DNA of 36,810 nucleotides from Planctomycetota bacterium (GCA_030065025.1 JASJDY010000037.1:1-36810), one strand, 5' to 3'. Numbered from the stretch's first letter, positions 8,009 through 16,044 are shown. Numbers and translations are program-made. The notes: generated by a model from the sequence alone, not told the origin.

Positions 8009-8991
8009 CAGCGCGCGTCCCGCAGCTGCCGCGCAAGGCGCTCGAGGGCATCGAGGATGCGCGGGCCCGCGCGCATGAGGTCGTCGGACTCGCCGTCGAG
8101 CACGCGTCCGTCCTTCACGGCGGGCACAGTGCGCCAGCGGGTCTTCAGCCGATCGGGCAGCGGGCCGTGCAGCGAGAGGATGACGTCGGGCCTGCGCGCG
8201 ATCACCAGCTCCTCGGAGAAGGTGCCTGAGGCGTCGCTCTTGAGGTCACACGCCACGTTCACGCAGCCGCACAGGCGCAGCAGGTCGTCGATCAGCGAGC
8301 CGCTGCCCAGCACATAGAGCGGATCCCACTGCGCGACGACGAGCACGCGCGGGGGTGTCTCGGACGCATCGCGCTCGAGCGTCTCGACGAGCGCGTTCAT
8401 GCGCCGGAAGAACGCGGCCTGGCGCTCCATCGCCTCCTCGGTACCGAGCACGAGCGCGAGCGTGCGCATGGCCTGCGCCAGGTGCGGGAGCGAGCGGCTC
8501 GTGTCGAGCAACAGCACGGCCCCGACACGACTGCGGATGAGGCCGATGTCGCGACGCAACAGGCGACTGTCGGCGATGAGCAGATCGGCTTTCTGCGCGA
8601 GCACACCCTCCGCATCGAGCGGCTGCACGGCGACCCGGGGCTTGCTCTGGATCGAGGGCGGATGGTCGCAGTGCGGCGACACGGCCACGATCTGGGCCTC
8701 GGCCCCGAGGTGACAGAGCATCTCGGTGATGCCGGGCAGCGTACTGAGGATGCGCTTGGGCGCCTTCGGCACGTCGAGCTCGAGCCCGTCCGGATAGGTC
8801 ACGCGCATGGAGGCGCCATCGGAATCGGGCTCGACGGTGAGCAGCTTCACCTCGGGTGCCCGCGCCACCGTCGCGAGGCATGCTGCGTCGATGCGGCTCT
8901 CGATGGCGTTCAGCATCATCCAGACGCCGCCGACCATGATCAGCAGCAGGGCCCCGACGGCCCACAGGGTCATGCGACCGCCGCGCGTCAT
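8008..8991 (-). CDS. ABC-importer substrate-binding protein (BtuF/FhuD-like) with N-terminal membrane anchor
   Basis: 327 residues. The N-terminus carries one hydrophobic helix (about residues 7-25) but no lipobox Cys, so it is probably tethered by an uncleaved anchor, not by lipid. The body is a type III periplasmic-binding fold. It shows the family entry motif PKRILSTLPGITEMLCHLGA, the long-helix segment ADLLIADS and the C-terminal motif SGTFSEELVIARRPDVILSLHG. The ATG at 8991 overlaps the TGA of the ATPase gene (ATGA), which fixes the start; a second Met (8973) is possible. Together with the flanking permease and ATPase it makes a complete class II importer for a chelated metal, heme or cobalamin. 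No riboswitch-like leader was seen upstream of the operon. Confidence 0.88.
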   Translation of the reverse strand: MTRGGRMTLWAVGALLLIMVGGVWMMLNAIESRIDAACLATVARAPEVKLLTVEPDSDGASMRVTYPDGLELDVPKAPKRILSTLPGITEMLCHLGAEAQIVAVSPHCDHPPSIQSKPRVAVQPLDAEGVLAQKADLLIADSRLLRRDIGLIRSRVGAVLLLDTSRSLPHLAQAMRTLALVLGTEEAMERQAAFFRRMNALVETLERDASETPPRVLVVAQWDPLYVLGSGSLIDDLLRLCGCVNVACDLKSDASGTFSEELVIARRPDVILSLHGPLPDRLKTRWRTVPAVKDGRVLDGESDDLMRAGPRILDALERLARQLRDAR

Positions 8992-9782
8992 GCCGTCGCC
9001 TCCGGCTGCGCGAGCGGAACGACGACCGGTGTGCCGTGCTCGGGATGCGGCATCACGCGAACGGGCGTCCCGAACGCGGACTCGATGCGCTCCGGCGTGA
9101 GCACGTCGTCGGGTGTGCCGTCGGCGACAACGCGCCCGTCGACCATCAGGAGGATGCGGTTGGCGAACCACGCGGCGAGGTTGAGGTCGTGAAGGACGGC
9201 GAGCACGGCCCGCCCGCGCTCGCGCGCCTCCTCGCGGAACACACCGAGCATGCGCAGGCGCTGGCCGAGGTCGAGGTGCGACGTGGGCTCGTCGAGCAGG
9301 CAGACCGGCGCGTCCTGCACGAGGCAGCGGGCGATCGAGGCGCGCTGACGCTCGCCGCTGCTGAGCGCGGGCAATGCGCGGTCGGCGAGGGGCTCGAGGG
9401 CGGTGCGCTTCAGCGCCGCGTGCACGAGGCCGTCCGCGTCTTCGCCGAGGCGCGTGAACGAGCTGCGCCAGGCGTGCCGTCCGAGCTCGACCGACTCGCG
9501 CACCGTGAACGGGAAGACGGCTTCTTCTTCGGCGGGCACGGCCGCGAGCCGTCGGGCCGCGGCGCGGCGCGGGATGCCGGCCAGGTCGTGGCCCTCGAGC
9601 AGCACGCGCCCGCGGGCGGGAACGAGCAGGCCGCCTGCGACGCGGAGCAGCGTGGTCTTGCCGGCGCCGTTGGGTCCGACGACGGCGACGGCGGCACCCG
9701 CCTCGAGGCGCAGGCTCACGTCGCTGAGGACCTCGCGGTCCCCGTAGGCGAAGGCGACGTCCTGGAGCTCGAGGAGGGACAT
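8988..9782 (-). CDS. ABC-importer ATPase, FecE/BtuD/HmuV type
   Basis: 264 residues. Motifs are complete: Walker A GPNGAGKT (36-43), a Q-loop region (PAEEEAVFPFTVRESVELGR), the signature LSSGERQR, Walker B with the catalytic Glu (VCLLDEPTSHLD) and the switch His (AVLHDLNLAAWF). This is the standard set for siderophore/cobalamin importer ATPases. It is the first gene of the operon ATPase-binding protein-permease and overlaps the next gene by 4 bp. No clear Shine-Dalgarno precedes the ATG at 9782; the 5' gap is taken up by a hexamer-built hairpin element (9871-9953). Confidence 0.93.
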   Translation of the reverse strand: MSLLELQDVAFAYGDREVLSDVSLRLEAGAAVAVVGPNGAGKTTLLRVAGGLLVPARGRVLLEGHDLAGIPRRAAARRLAAVPAEEEAVFPFTVRESVELGRHAWRSSFTRLGEDADGLVHAALKRTALEPLADRALPALSSGERQRASIARCLVQDAPVCLLDEPTSHLDLGQRLRMLGVFREEARERGRAVLAVLHDLNLAAWFANRILLMVDGRVVADGTPDDVLTPERIESAFGTPVRVMPHPEHGTPVVVPLAQPEATA

Positions 9783-9870
9783 GGGGCGAGGCAGGGTAAC
9801 CCCGGCCCGCTTCCGCCGTCTGCGTCTGCGCGTGCGTGGGGCGTGGCTGTGGCCGTGAATGAAGATCGGC

Positions 9871-9953
9871 CGCGTCCCCGACCATGACCGCGTCCCCGTC
9901 CCAAACGTGGGTCCTCCGATTGGGACGGGGTCGCGGACGCGGACGTGGTCGCG
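9871..9953. repeat. Intergenic hexamer-hairpin element A (CCCGTC-type)
   Basis: Two arms made of 6-bp units ending in G(A/T)C face each other. The innermost part, CCCCGTCCCAA (9894-9904) against TTGGGACGGGG (9920-9930), is perfect over 11 bp with a 15-nt loop. Further out the arms pair back to about 9871/9953, with mismatches at 9893, 9887, 9881 and 9875, exactly 6 bp apart. It lies after the DoxX-like stop and before the ABC ATPase start, both on the minus strand. No U-run follows. Confidence 0.8.
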
Positions 9954-9968
9954 AGCGCGCGGTATGCG

Positions 9969-10553
9969 TTACGCGATCCAGCCCGGCAGCCGATGCCGCA
10001 GGCGGCTGTCGAGACCCCAGATCCGGCCGGCCGCCATCAGGGAGAGCGCCAGCAGGATCATCACGAGGTACCAGTTCGTGCCCTGCGTGACCGTCAGGAA
10101 GAAGAGCCCCTTCGCCAGGCCCATCACCGCGATCAAGATCGCCCCCAGGAAGGCCATCAGCCGCACGCAGGCGCCCAGAATCAGACTGATACCGAGCAGC
10201 GCCTCGAAGAACAGCACCGCACCGGCGATCACGTAGGGCGCATTGCCGCCGAGCGCCACGCTCTCCAGCAGATCGCTGAACCAGCTCCACTTCGTGCCGA
10301 AGACCTCCGGCGGATTGAGCACCGCATGCTGCACCAGCGGCAGGTAGTCGAGCTCCGTGAAGCGGACGATCGTCTCCTTCAGCGGCAGACCGGGCTTGAT
10401 CAGCTTCCAGTGCGCCACGCCGAGGAAGACAGCACCCGTGAAGACACGTAGCGCGGTGATGCCGAGCATGGCCGGCCAGACACCGCCGCCGCCCGAGGAG
10501 GCGGGCTTGCGGCGCGCTGCCTTCTTGCGCGATGCCTTCTTCTTGGCGGCCAT
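9969..10553 (-). CDS. DoxX-like integral membrane protein with Lys/Arg-rich head
   Basis: 194 residues. The N-terminus is a strongly basic tract (AAKKKASRKKAARRK), followed by about four hydrophobic helices. Conserved DoxX/SURF4-type features include LRVFTGAVFLGVAHWKL in helix 1, FFEALLGISLILGACVRLMAFLGAI in the middle and a final helix ending in WGLDSRLRHRLPGW. Family members include the DoxD-type subunit of thiosulfate:quinone oxidoreductase and other redox-linked membrane proteins, but most are uncharacterised. No strong Shine-Dalgarno is visible before the ATG at 10553; the frame remains open upstream but runs into a repeat element, which argues for this start. It is divergent from the helicase gene across element B. 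Confidence 0.8.
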   Translation of the reverse strand: MAAKKKASRKKAARRKPASSGGGGVWPAMLGITALRVFTGAVFLGVAHWKLIKPGLPLKETIVRFTELDYLPLVQHAVLNPPEVFGTKWSWFSDLLESVALGGNAPYVIAGAVLFFEALLGISLILGACVRLMAFLGAILIAVMGLAKGLFFLTVTQGTNWYLVMILLALSLMAAGRIWGLDSRLRHRLPGWIA

Positions 10554-10588
10554 GAGGCGGATCGTACCGGTGGTCCACCAGGACAGCG

Positions 10589-10692
10589 GCTTCCTTCTCG
10601 CGCTTGCGATCTCGCTCGCGCTCGACCCTCGAACGTGTCCCGGAGAGCGTCCGAAATTCGAGCGCGAGCGAGAGCGAGAGCGCGAAGCACGC
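10589..10692. repeat. Intergenic hexamer-hairpin element B (CGCTCG/GAGCGC-type) between divergent genes
   Basis: The left arm ending at 10625 and the right arm beginning at 10658 pair perfectly for 16 bp (10610-10625 with 10658-10673). They then continue imperfectly to about 10595/10688 around a 32-nt loop. Units are CGCTCG-like on the left and GAGCGA/GAGAGC-like on the right. It lies between the DoxX-like gene (minus) and the helicase gene (plus). It therefore sits in a divergent promoter region and cannot be a simple terminator. Confidence 0.8.
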
Positions 10693-10723
10693 TTGTTGAC
10701 CAACGCGGTCGTAGGATCCAGAC

Positions 10724-12799
10724 GTGTCCGACTCCCCCACCACCTTTCGCGGCCTGACGCTCTTCCCGTTCCAGCGCCAGGCGCTGGACGCCATCTTCTC
10801 GGGACGCAGCGTCGTCGTGGCCGCCCCCACGGGCGCCGGCAAGACGCTCGTCGCGGACTTCGCCATCGAGCAGGCACTCGGCCAGGACCGCCGCGTCGTC
10901 TACACGTCCCCCATCAAGGCGCTCTCGAACCAGAAGTTCCGCGACTTCCGCGAGCACTACGGCGAAGAGCAGGTCGGCCTGATGACGGGCGACGTCACGC
11001 TGCAGCCCGACGCGCCGCTCCTGATCATGACCACGGAGATCTTCCGCAACACGATCTTCGAGGATCCTGCGCGCCTCGACGGGTTCGACTTCGTCATCTT
11101 CGACGAGGTGCACTACATCGACGACCGCGAGCGCGGCACCGTGTGGGAGGAGGCGATCATCTTCGCGCCGCCGCACATCCGCATCGTCGCGCTCTCGGCC
11201 ACCGTCCCGAACGTGGACCAGCTCGCGAGCTGGATCGAGCGCGTGCGGGACCTGCCCGTCGACGTCATCGTCGAGGAGGAGCGGCCCGTACCGCTCACAC
11301 ACAAGGTGTGGATCCCCGGCCGGGGGCCCCGCGCCTTGGACGAGGTGAAGCGGCACTTCATCGAGATGGGGAAGATGCGTGACCGCGACCGTGACCGCCG
11401 CCGCCGCGGCCACGGACGTCCGGGACGCCGCCCCAACCGGCGCACTCAGGCGCGGATCATGGACCGTGCCGGCGACGACCTCGTGGACCACCTCACCGAG
11501 CGCAACCTCCTCCCCGCGATCTACTTCTGCTTCAGCCGCCGCGACTGCGAGGGACTGGCGCGCCGCCACGCGATGCGCGACCTCCTCACCACGGAGAAGC
11601 GCCGGGAGATGCTGGCGTTGTTCGACGACCTGGCGGAGCGCTACGAGGTCACCGATCGCGACGAGACGCGCTTCCTGCGCAGCATGGCGGGACGCGGCGT
11701 CCTGTTCCACCACGCGGGCATGCTCCCGATCGACAAGGAGATCGTGGAGCGCCTCTTCAACAGCGGACTCGTGCGCCTGCTGTTCGCGACGGAGACCTTC
11801 GCGCTCGGCGTGAACATGCCGGCCCGTAGCGTGTGCTTCCACGCGCTGAGCAAGTTCAACGGCATCGCATTCGGCCCGCTGCTGGCACGCGAGTACTGGC
11901 AGATGGCGGGCCGTGCCGGACGCCAGGGCATCGACACGAAGGGCTGGGTCTTCGCCCTCCTGGACGAGACGTCGATCACCTACGACAACCTCGCCTGGTT
12001 CCAGTCGGGGCGCAGCGAGCCGGTGCGCAGCCGCTTCAACCTGAACTACTCCGCGGTGCTCAACCTCTTCCGCCGCGTCGGTGACAAGGTGCCGGACGCC
12101 TGGCAGCGCTCGTTCGCGCGCTTTCTGCAGGAGGGCAAGCAGCAGCAGCCGTTCTACGAGTCGCGGCGCGGAGGCAGGAAGCGCCGCAGCCGGAAGAAGA
12201 AGCGGCCTGGCAAGGACGGCCGAGGCGCGAAGTTCATCCGCGCGCGTCTGGAGATCCTCCGCGATCACCACTACATCGAAGGTGACGCGCTCACGCGCAA
12301 GGGCGAGCTGTGCGCGCACGTCAACGGCTACGAGGTGCCGGTCACCGAGGCGTACGAAGGCGGCTGGCTGTTCCGCTGCGATCCGGTGGAGGCGGCCATG
12401 CTCTTCGCCTCGATCGTCTACGAATCGCGCCCGGCCGACGCCTCCTCACCTCCGACGCGCAAGCTCAAGGGGGTGCGCGTCCCGTTCGAGCTCCACATGG
12501 AGGCCTTCGCCGCGCATGAGCGCGCGGCGGGCATCCGTGATCCCCTCCGGCCGCCGGACTTCGGCATCGCCGGCCCCGTCCAGCGCTGGGCCGAGGGCGA
12601 GAGCCTCGACACCGTTCTCGCACACACGACGCTGGCTGCGGGCGACCTCGTGCGTGTCTTGCGGATGACGATCCAACTGCTCCGGCAGGCGGCGCACGCC
12701 CTCCCGAAGGGCGATCCCTGCATCGCGGTGCTGCACGAGGCCCGCCACCGCATCGATCGCGACGACGTCGACGCGCGGCGACAGCTGGAGCTCGGGTAG
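10724..12799 (+). CDS. Ski2-like superfamily 2 (DExH) helicase
   Basis: 691 residues. The helicase motifs are all in place: FPFQRQALDAI (Q-like), Walker A APTGAGKT (34-41), SPIKALSNQK (Ia), motif II DEVH (127-130), motif III SAT (158-160), VLFHHAGM with LFATETFALGVNMPAR (IV-V), and QMAGRAGRQG (393-402, VI). The spacing and DEVH box place it with Ski2/Mtr4-like RNA helicases and their bacterial HelY-like relatives. An Arg-rich insert (about 219-244, RDRDRDRRRRGHGR-like) lies between the two RecA domains, and a second basic tract (RRGGRKRRSRKKKR) lies in the C-terminal half. Both are suited to nucleic-acid binding. The GTG start at 10724 has AGGA 7 nt upstream. A role in RNA turnover or remodelling is family-based inference. 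Confidence 0.92.
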   Translation: MSDSPTTFRGLTLFPFQRQALDAIFSGRSVVVAAPTGAGKTLVADFAIEQALGQDRRVVYTSPIKALSNQKFRDFREHYGEEQVGLMTGDVTLQPDAPLLIMTTEIFRNTIFEDPARLDGFDFVIFDEVHYIDDRERGTVWEEAIIFAPPHIRIVALSATVPNVDQLASWIERVRDLPVDVIVEEERPVPLTHKVWIPGRGPRALDEVKRHFIEMGKMRDRDRDRRRRGHGRPGRRPNRRTQARIMDRAGDDLVDHLTERNLLPAIYFCFSRRDCEGLARRHAMRDLLTTEKRREMLALFDDLAERYEVTDRDETRFLRSMAGRGVLFHHAGMLPIDKEIVERLFNSGLVRLLFATETFALGVNMPARSVCFHALSKFNGIAFGPLLAREYWQMAGRAGRQGIDTKGWVFALLDETSITYDNLAWFQSGRSEPVRSRFNLNYSAVLNLFRRVGDKVPDAWQRSFARFLQEGKQQQPFYESRRGGRKRRSRKKKRPGKDGRGAKFIRARLEILRDHHYIEGDALTRKGELCAHVNGYEVPVTEAYEGGWLFRCDPVEAAMLFASIVYESRPADASSPPTRKLKGVRVPFELHMEAFAAHERAAGIRDPLRPPDFGIAGPVQRWAEGESLDTVLAHTTLAAGDLVRVLRMTIQLLRQAAHALPKGDPCIAVLHEARHRIDRDDVDARRQLELG

Positions 12800-12822
12800 G
12801 CACGCCGCCGGTTGTCGGATTC

Positions 12823-13060
12823 AACCGCAGAGGACGCAGAGACCGCAGAGAGTCGCCATCGGGCAGCCTGCGGTGTCTGCACGCGTTCCGTGGATTCGGC
12901 ATGAAGAAACCACGGAGGCACAGAGGCGCGGAGAGGAAGGCCTTCGGCAGTCCCCTGGTGCTCCACCGTGCCTCCGTGCCTCCGTGCCTCCGTGGTTGGA
13001 ATCGAGTCACAAGCGGCTTGCGCACGTCACACCTCTGCGGTCTCTGCGTCCTCTGCGGTT
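12823..13060. repeat. Element C, outer pair: perfect 28-bp inverted repeat (GCAGAG-type)
   Basis: The 28-bp arms at 12823-12850 and 13033-13060 are exact reverse complements. They are made of CCGCAGAGGA/CGCAGAGA-like units and separated by 182 bp. Translated, such sequence yields the familiar spurious peptides of the LCVLCG or HRGTE kind seen across many environmental genomes. This element and its inner pair fill most of the 318-bp gene-free gap 12800-13117 between the helicase and the kinase; nothing else recognisable lies in that gap. Confidence 0.9.
12908..12997. repeat. Element C, inner pair: nested hairpin of 8-bp units (CACGGAGG-type)
   Basis: Arms 12908-12933 and 12972-12997 pair over 26 bp: 14 perfect, one mismatch, then 11 with one G-T. 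The right arm is four tandem CCGTGCCT-like units with period 8. It lies entirely within the loop of the outer 28-bp inverted repeat. This gives two coaxial hairpins of different unit sequence, as if one element had inserted into the other. Confidence 0.85.
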
Positions 13061-13117
13061 CGTTTCCGCGCGCTGCCAAGGGCCGACCGCACGCGCCGGA
13101 GGCCCTAGAATGGCCCC

Positions 13118-15331
13118 ATGACGAGCGGCCCTTCCGATCCCGACTCCGGTGCCCGCAAGCCCAAGCCGGTCAAGCCCAAGGGCGTACCGCCGAAGGCCGT
13201 CACGCCGAAGGCCGTCACGCCGAAGGCGGTCCCGCCGAAGGCCGTGCCGGCCAAGCCGGTCCAGCCGAAGGCGGTACCGGCGAAGCCCGTGCAGCCCGCG
13301 GCCGCGAAGCCCGCCAAGCCGGTCCGCGCGAAGCCGGCAGCGCCGGCGAAGCCTGCGGCGCCGAAGCGCGTGCAGCGGGCGGCGCCTGCCAAACCCGCCG
13401 CCGCCAAGCCGGCCGCGCCCAAGCCGCGAGGCCCGCAGCAGGTCGAGGTGCCGGGAGATCCCCTCCTGGGCCGCACGGTCGGCCGTTGCCGCATTCAGGA
13501 GCTCGTCGGCGTAGGCCGCACCGCGCGCGTCTACGCCGCGCACTACGAAGCGCTCGACGACACGGTCGCCATCAAGGTCCTCCGCGACGACGTGGCTCAG
13601 AACCCGGTCCTCGTGGAGCGCTTCCAGTCCGAGGCTCGGGCGATCGCCAAGGTCGACAGCGAGAACGTCCTGAAGATCTACGACGTCGGCACGACGGATG
13701 ACGGGCTGCACTACATGGTCGTCGAGCTGCTCGAGGGCGAAGAGATCTTCGAGCTGCTGCAGCGCGAAGAGCGCGTCGACACGATGGACGCGCTGCGCAT
13801 CGTCCGCCAGGCGGCGAACGGTCTGGCAGCCGCACACAGCCACGGCATCGTGCACCGCGACGTCAAGCCGCAGAACCTGTTCCTCCTCGAGGACGGCACG
13901 GTCAAGGTCGTGGACTTCGGTCTCGCGACCGGTGTCGATGAGAAGGACGAGCGCGTCGGCACGCCGCACTACATGGCTCCCGAGGTGTGCGAGCACGCCA
14001 AGGCCGAGCCCGCCAGTGACGTCTACGGCCTGGGCATCTCGCTCTTCCACCTACTCACGGGCCAGCCGCCGTACGCGGGCAAGGACATCAAGGGCATCAT
14101 GCGCGCGCACATCGTCGGCGACGCGTTGCGCCCCGAGCGCCAGGTACCCGGGCTGCCGAAGGACATCGGGGACATCGTGCGCTCGCTGGCGAAGCGTGAT
14201 CCCCTGCTGCGCCCCACCGCGCCCGAGGTCGTCGAGCAGCTCGACGAGTACGGCGGCAAGGAGCTGCGCCAGAAGGACACGCTCAAGCGCCGCCGTACCC
14301 GCAGCCGCGCGCGTGCAGCCGTCGCACGGCGGGAACGCGCATCGAAGGGCACGCCCGCCGTCGCAGCCATCATCGGCGTGCTCGTCCTCGCGGGCGGTGT
14401 CTTCGCGCTCGTGAGCAACATGGGGGGCGACGGGCCCGAGCCGGGACGCGAGCCCCAGCCGCATGCGCAGGTGCCGGATCTTGATCAGGAGCCGGGCGGC
14501 CCCGTGCGCGCGCAGTCGGACGAGGAGAAGAAGAAGCGCGAGGAGGCCGCCAAGCGGCTCGAGCGAGCGAAGGAGGGCCAGCAGGCCTTCGACCGCGCGG
14601 AGCAGTGGGCGCGCGAGAACTGGAATGGCCCGACCGACACGGATGGCGTCCTCTCGAAGTACCGCTACGTCCGCGAGCAGTGGAGCGGCTTGCCTGCAGG
14701 CGACAAGGCCAAGCAGCGCATCCGCGACATCAAGGCGAAGAAGGTCCATCCGCATCCGGATCGGAAGTGGACGAGCAAGGACGAGCTCGAGGTCGTGCGC
14801 ACCACGTGGCGCCTGGCCAAGCCCAAGGTCGAGGCCAAGATCGAGCTGCACGAGTACCGCGCAGCGCGCGCCCTCGTGCCGAACGCCGTCTCGGACGAGA
14901 GCGGCAGCTTCTCGCGTGAGCTCGACTTCTGGCGCACGTTCACCGGGCATCTGGTCCAGTTCCGCGAAGGGCTGACCAAGGAGATTGCGAAGCTGCCCGC
15001 GGACGACCGCGAGATCGCCACGCCGGACGGCGACGGCACCATCGAGCGCATCTCCGGCGACGGCTTCGTCGTGAAGGTCGGGCCGCGTACGAAGACGTTC
15101 GCGTGGGCCGACATCGGCACCGAGGACATCGCGAATCTGGCGATGCGTGCGTTCAGCGGGAAGAGCGCGGACCTGATCATCGCGCACATCGCGTACTGCC
15201 TGGCGCACAGGCTGCGCGGTCCTTTCTGGGATGCGCAGCTGGAGCTCGGCGTGACGCCGGGGCACGGCGCGCACGACCTGATCAACAAGCGCTACAAGAA
15301 GCTGTTCAACGAGTGGGCTGGTGGCGACTAG
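13118..15331 (+). CDS. Membrane-bound Ser/Thr protein kinase with Lys/Pro/Ala-rich N-terminal tail
   Basis: 737 residues. Residues 11-105 are a low-complexity basic tail of PKAV/AKPV/AKPA units. The kinase domain follows (about 115-375). Visible elements are the glycine loop GVGRTARV (the third Gly is replaced by Ala), VAIK (Lys153), Glu172 in SEARA, HRDVKPQN (Asp248), DFG (266-268), APE (287-289) and DVYGLG. A basic juxtamembrane stretch (388-410) leads to one transmembrane helix (about 413-433). A roughly 300-residue extracytoplasmic part begins with a charged coiled-coil-like region (EEKKKREEAAKRLERAKEG) and has no fold I recognise. The architecture is that of PknB/Pkn-type receptor kinases. 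The key catalytic residues are present, so it is probably active. The ligand is unknown. The helicase gene lies 318 bp upstream across the repeat gap, so co-transcription is doubtful. Confidence 0.92.
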   Translation: MTSGPSDPDSGARKPKPVKPKGVPPKAVTPKAVTPKAVPPKAVPAKPVQPKAVPAKPVQPAAAKPAKPVRAKPAAPAKPAAPKRVQRAAPAKPAAAKPAAPKPRGPQQVEVPGDPLLGRTVGRCRIQELVGVGRTARVYAAHYEALDDTVAIKVLRDDVAQNPVLVERFQSEARAIAKVDSENVLKIYDVGTTDDGLHYMVVELLEGEEIFELLQREERVDTMDALRIVRQAANGLAAAHSHGIVHRDVKPQNLFLLEDGTVKVVDFGLATGVDEKDERVGTPHYMAPEVCEHAKAEPASDVYGLGISLFHLLTGQPPYAGKDIKGIMRAHIVGDALRPERQVPGLPKDIGDIVRSLAKRDPLLRPTAPEVVEQLDEYGGKELRQKDTLKRRRTRSRARAAVARRERASKGTPAVAAIIGVLVLAGGVFALVSNMGGDGPEPGREPQPHAQVPDLDQEPGGPVRAQSDEEKKKREEAAKRLERAKEGQQAFDRAEQWARENWNGPTDTDGVLSKYRYVREQWSGLPAGDKAKQRIRDIKAKKVHPHPDRKWTSKDELEVVRTTWRLAKPKVEAKIELHEYRAARALVPNAVSDESGSFSRELDFWRTFTGHLVQFREGLTKEIAKLPADDREIATPDGDGTIERISGDGFVVKVGPRTKTFAWADIGTEDIANLAMRAFSGKSADLIIAHIAYCLAHRLRGPFWDAQLELGVTPGHGAHDLINKRYKKLFNEWAGGD

Positions 15332-15354
15332 ATCCGCTGGCGGAGCTAGTCGCC

Positions 15355-15536
15355 TCCGTTTCCGTTTCCGTACGCGTTTCCGTTTCCGACGTGACACGGG
15401 CCCGGGAGCCGTTCCCATCCGCTGACCGTGTCCGCTGCCCTTCGACCGGAAGTCGGAGACGGGAGGCGGGCCGGGTACCGGGCGATGGGCAGCGGCTCAC
15501 GCCGGAAACGGACACGGAAACGGATACGGATACGGA
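15355..15536. repeat. Intergenic hexamer-hairpin element D (TTTCCG-type)
   Basis: The left arm 15355-15388 is a run of TTTCCG units; the right arm 15503-15536 is CGGAAA/CGGACA/CGGATA units. Pairing runs the full 34 bp. Isolated mismatches fall at 15378, 15366 and 15360 (multiples of 6 bp apart), and one irregular patch falls at 15372-15374. The 114-bp loop contains further GC-rich inverted segments. It lies between two convergent genes (kinase and the small membrane protein). Confidence 0.82.
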
Positions 15537-15537
15537 T

Positions 15538-15560
15538 GACGACGGGCCGAGCCCGTCGTC
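15538..15560 (-). terminator. Strong hairpin overlapping the stop of the small membrane-protein gene
   Basis: GACGACGGGC (15538-15547) pairs perfectly with GCCCGTCGTC (15551-15560) around a 3-nt loop. The stem overlaps the TGA of the minus-strand gene ending at 15559. There is no U-tract, so it is either a non-canonical (possibly bidirectional) terminator or a 3'-end stabiliser. Confidence 0.5.
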
Positions 15561-15930
15561 AAGGCCGATAGCCGATGATCGCCGTCACCAGCACCACGAC
15601 GTACACAGGCAGGAACACGATGTAGAGCCGCTTGTGGAGCGGCATCCGTAGCGCTCCCGTCACCGCCGTCAGCAACAGCAGCGCCGTGCCCACGTACGCG
15701 ATCTGGCGGTGGAAAGCCACGACGTCCGGCAGCCGCTCCTCGACCCGCCACCCGCCGAGCCAGGCGCCCACGAGCACGACGACGATGCCCGTCAGGCTGA
15801 GCACCGTGCCCGTGATGCCCCAGCGCTTGTGAACCGGCGTCACGAAGCGGGTGCGGTACGCCTGGACGAAGCACACGAGCCCCGCCGTCATCACGACGAG
15901 GTAGGTCCAGTACAGGAGGGCCGGCGGCAT
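15559..15930 (-). CDS. Small four-helix membrane protein, DUF420-like
   Basis: 123 residues with four hydrophobic helices: LLYWTYLVVMTAGLVCFVQA, GITGTVLSLTGIVVVLVGAW, IAYVGTALLLLTAVTGAL and LYIVFLPVYVVVLVTAIIGY. His residues sit at helix edges (PVHKRWG, VAFHRQIAYV, MPLHKRLY), an arrangement seen in DUF420/YozB-like proteins and small quinone- or heme-linked membrane proteins. The family assignment is tentative. The Met at 15930 is chosen because the longer frame upstream encodes an unlikely hydrophilic leader and runs toward the tRNA promoter. The Shine-Dalgarno is weak. It is divergent from tRNA-Gly and convergent with the kinase. Confidence 0.6.
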   Translation of the reverse strand: MPPALLYWTYLVVMTAGLVCFVQAYRTRFVTPVHKRWGITGTVLSLTGIVVVLVGAWLGGWRVEERLPDVVAFHRQIAYVGTALLLLTAVTGALRMPLHKRLYIVFLPVYVVVLVTAIIGYRP

Positions 15931-16016
15931 GGCCGGGATGCTACCCGCCTGCCAGCGCCCATTCGCAGCCGCTTCGGGAGGCCCCTGCGAATCGACAACG
16001 GCGCGGGCGTGAGGAC

Positions 16017-16044
16017 TTGACGCCCCCGGGGGCAGGCGTACCCT
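16017..16044 (+). promoter_or_regulatory. Sigma-70-type promoter of tRNA-Gly
   Basis: TTGACG (16017-16022), a 16-bp spacer, then TACCCT (16039-16044). The predicted start falls about 7 nt later, just ahead of the mature tRNA 5' end at 16057. The -35 matches consensus in five of six positions and the -10 is weaker. Confidence 0.6.

Noticed and set aside
9783-9968. Cobalamin riboswitch ahead of the ABC importer
   Set aside because: The gap is filled by the hexamer hairpin; I could not find the conserved B12-box core or the space for an aptamer.
8992-10866. N-terminal extension of the binding-protein frame upstream of 8991
   Set aside because: The extended frame runs antiparallel in phase through the ATPase and DoxX-like genes. 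The ATGA overlap fixes the start at 8991.
12465-13079. Open frame with QPRRHGGTEA- and LCLRGF-like peptides
   Set aside because: These peptides are the known spurious translation of GCAGAG/CACGGAGG-type intergenic repeats; the frame lies over element C and antisense to the helicase end.
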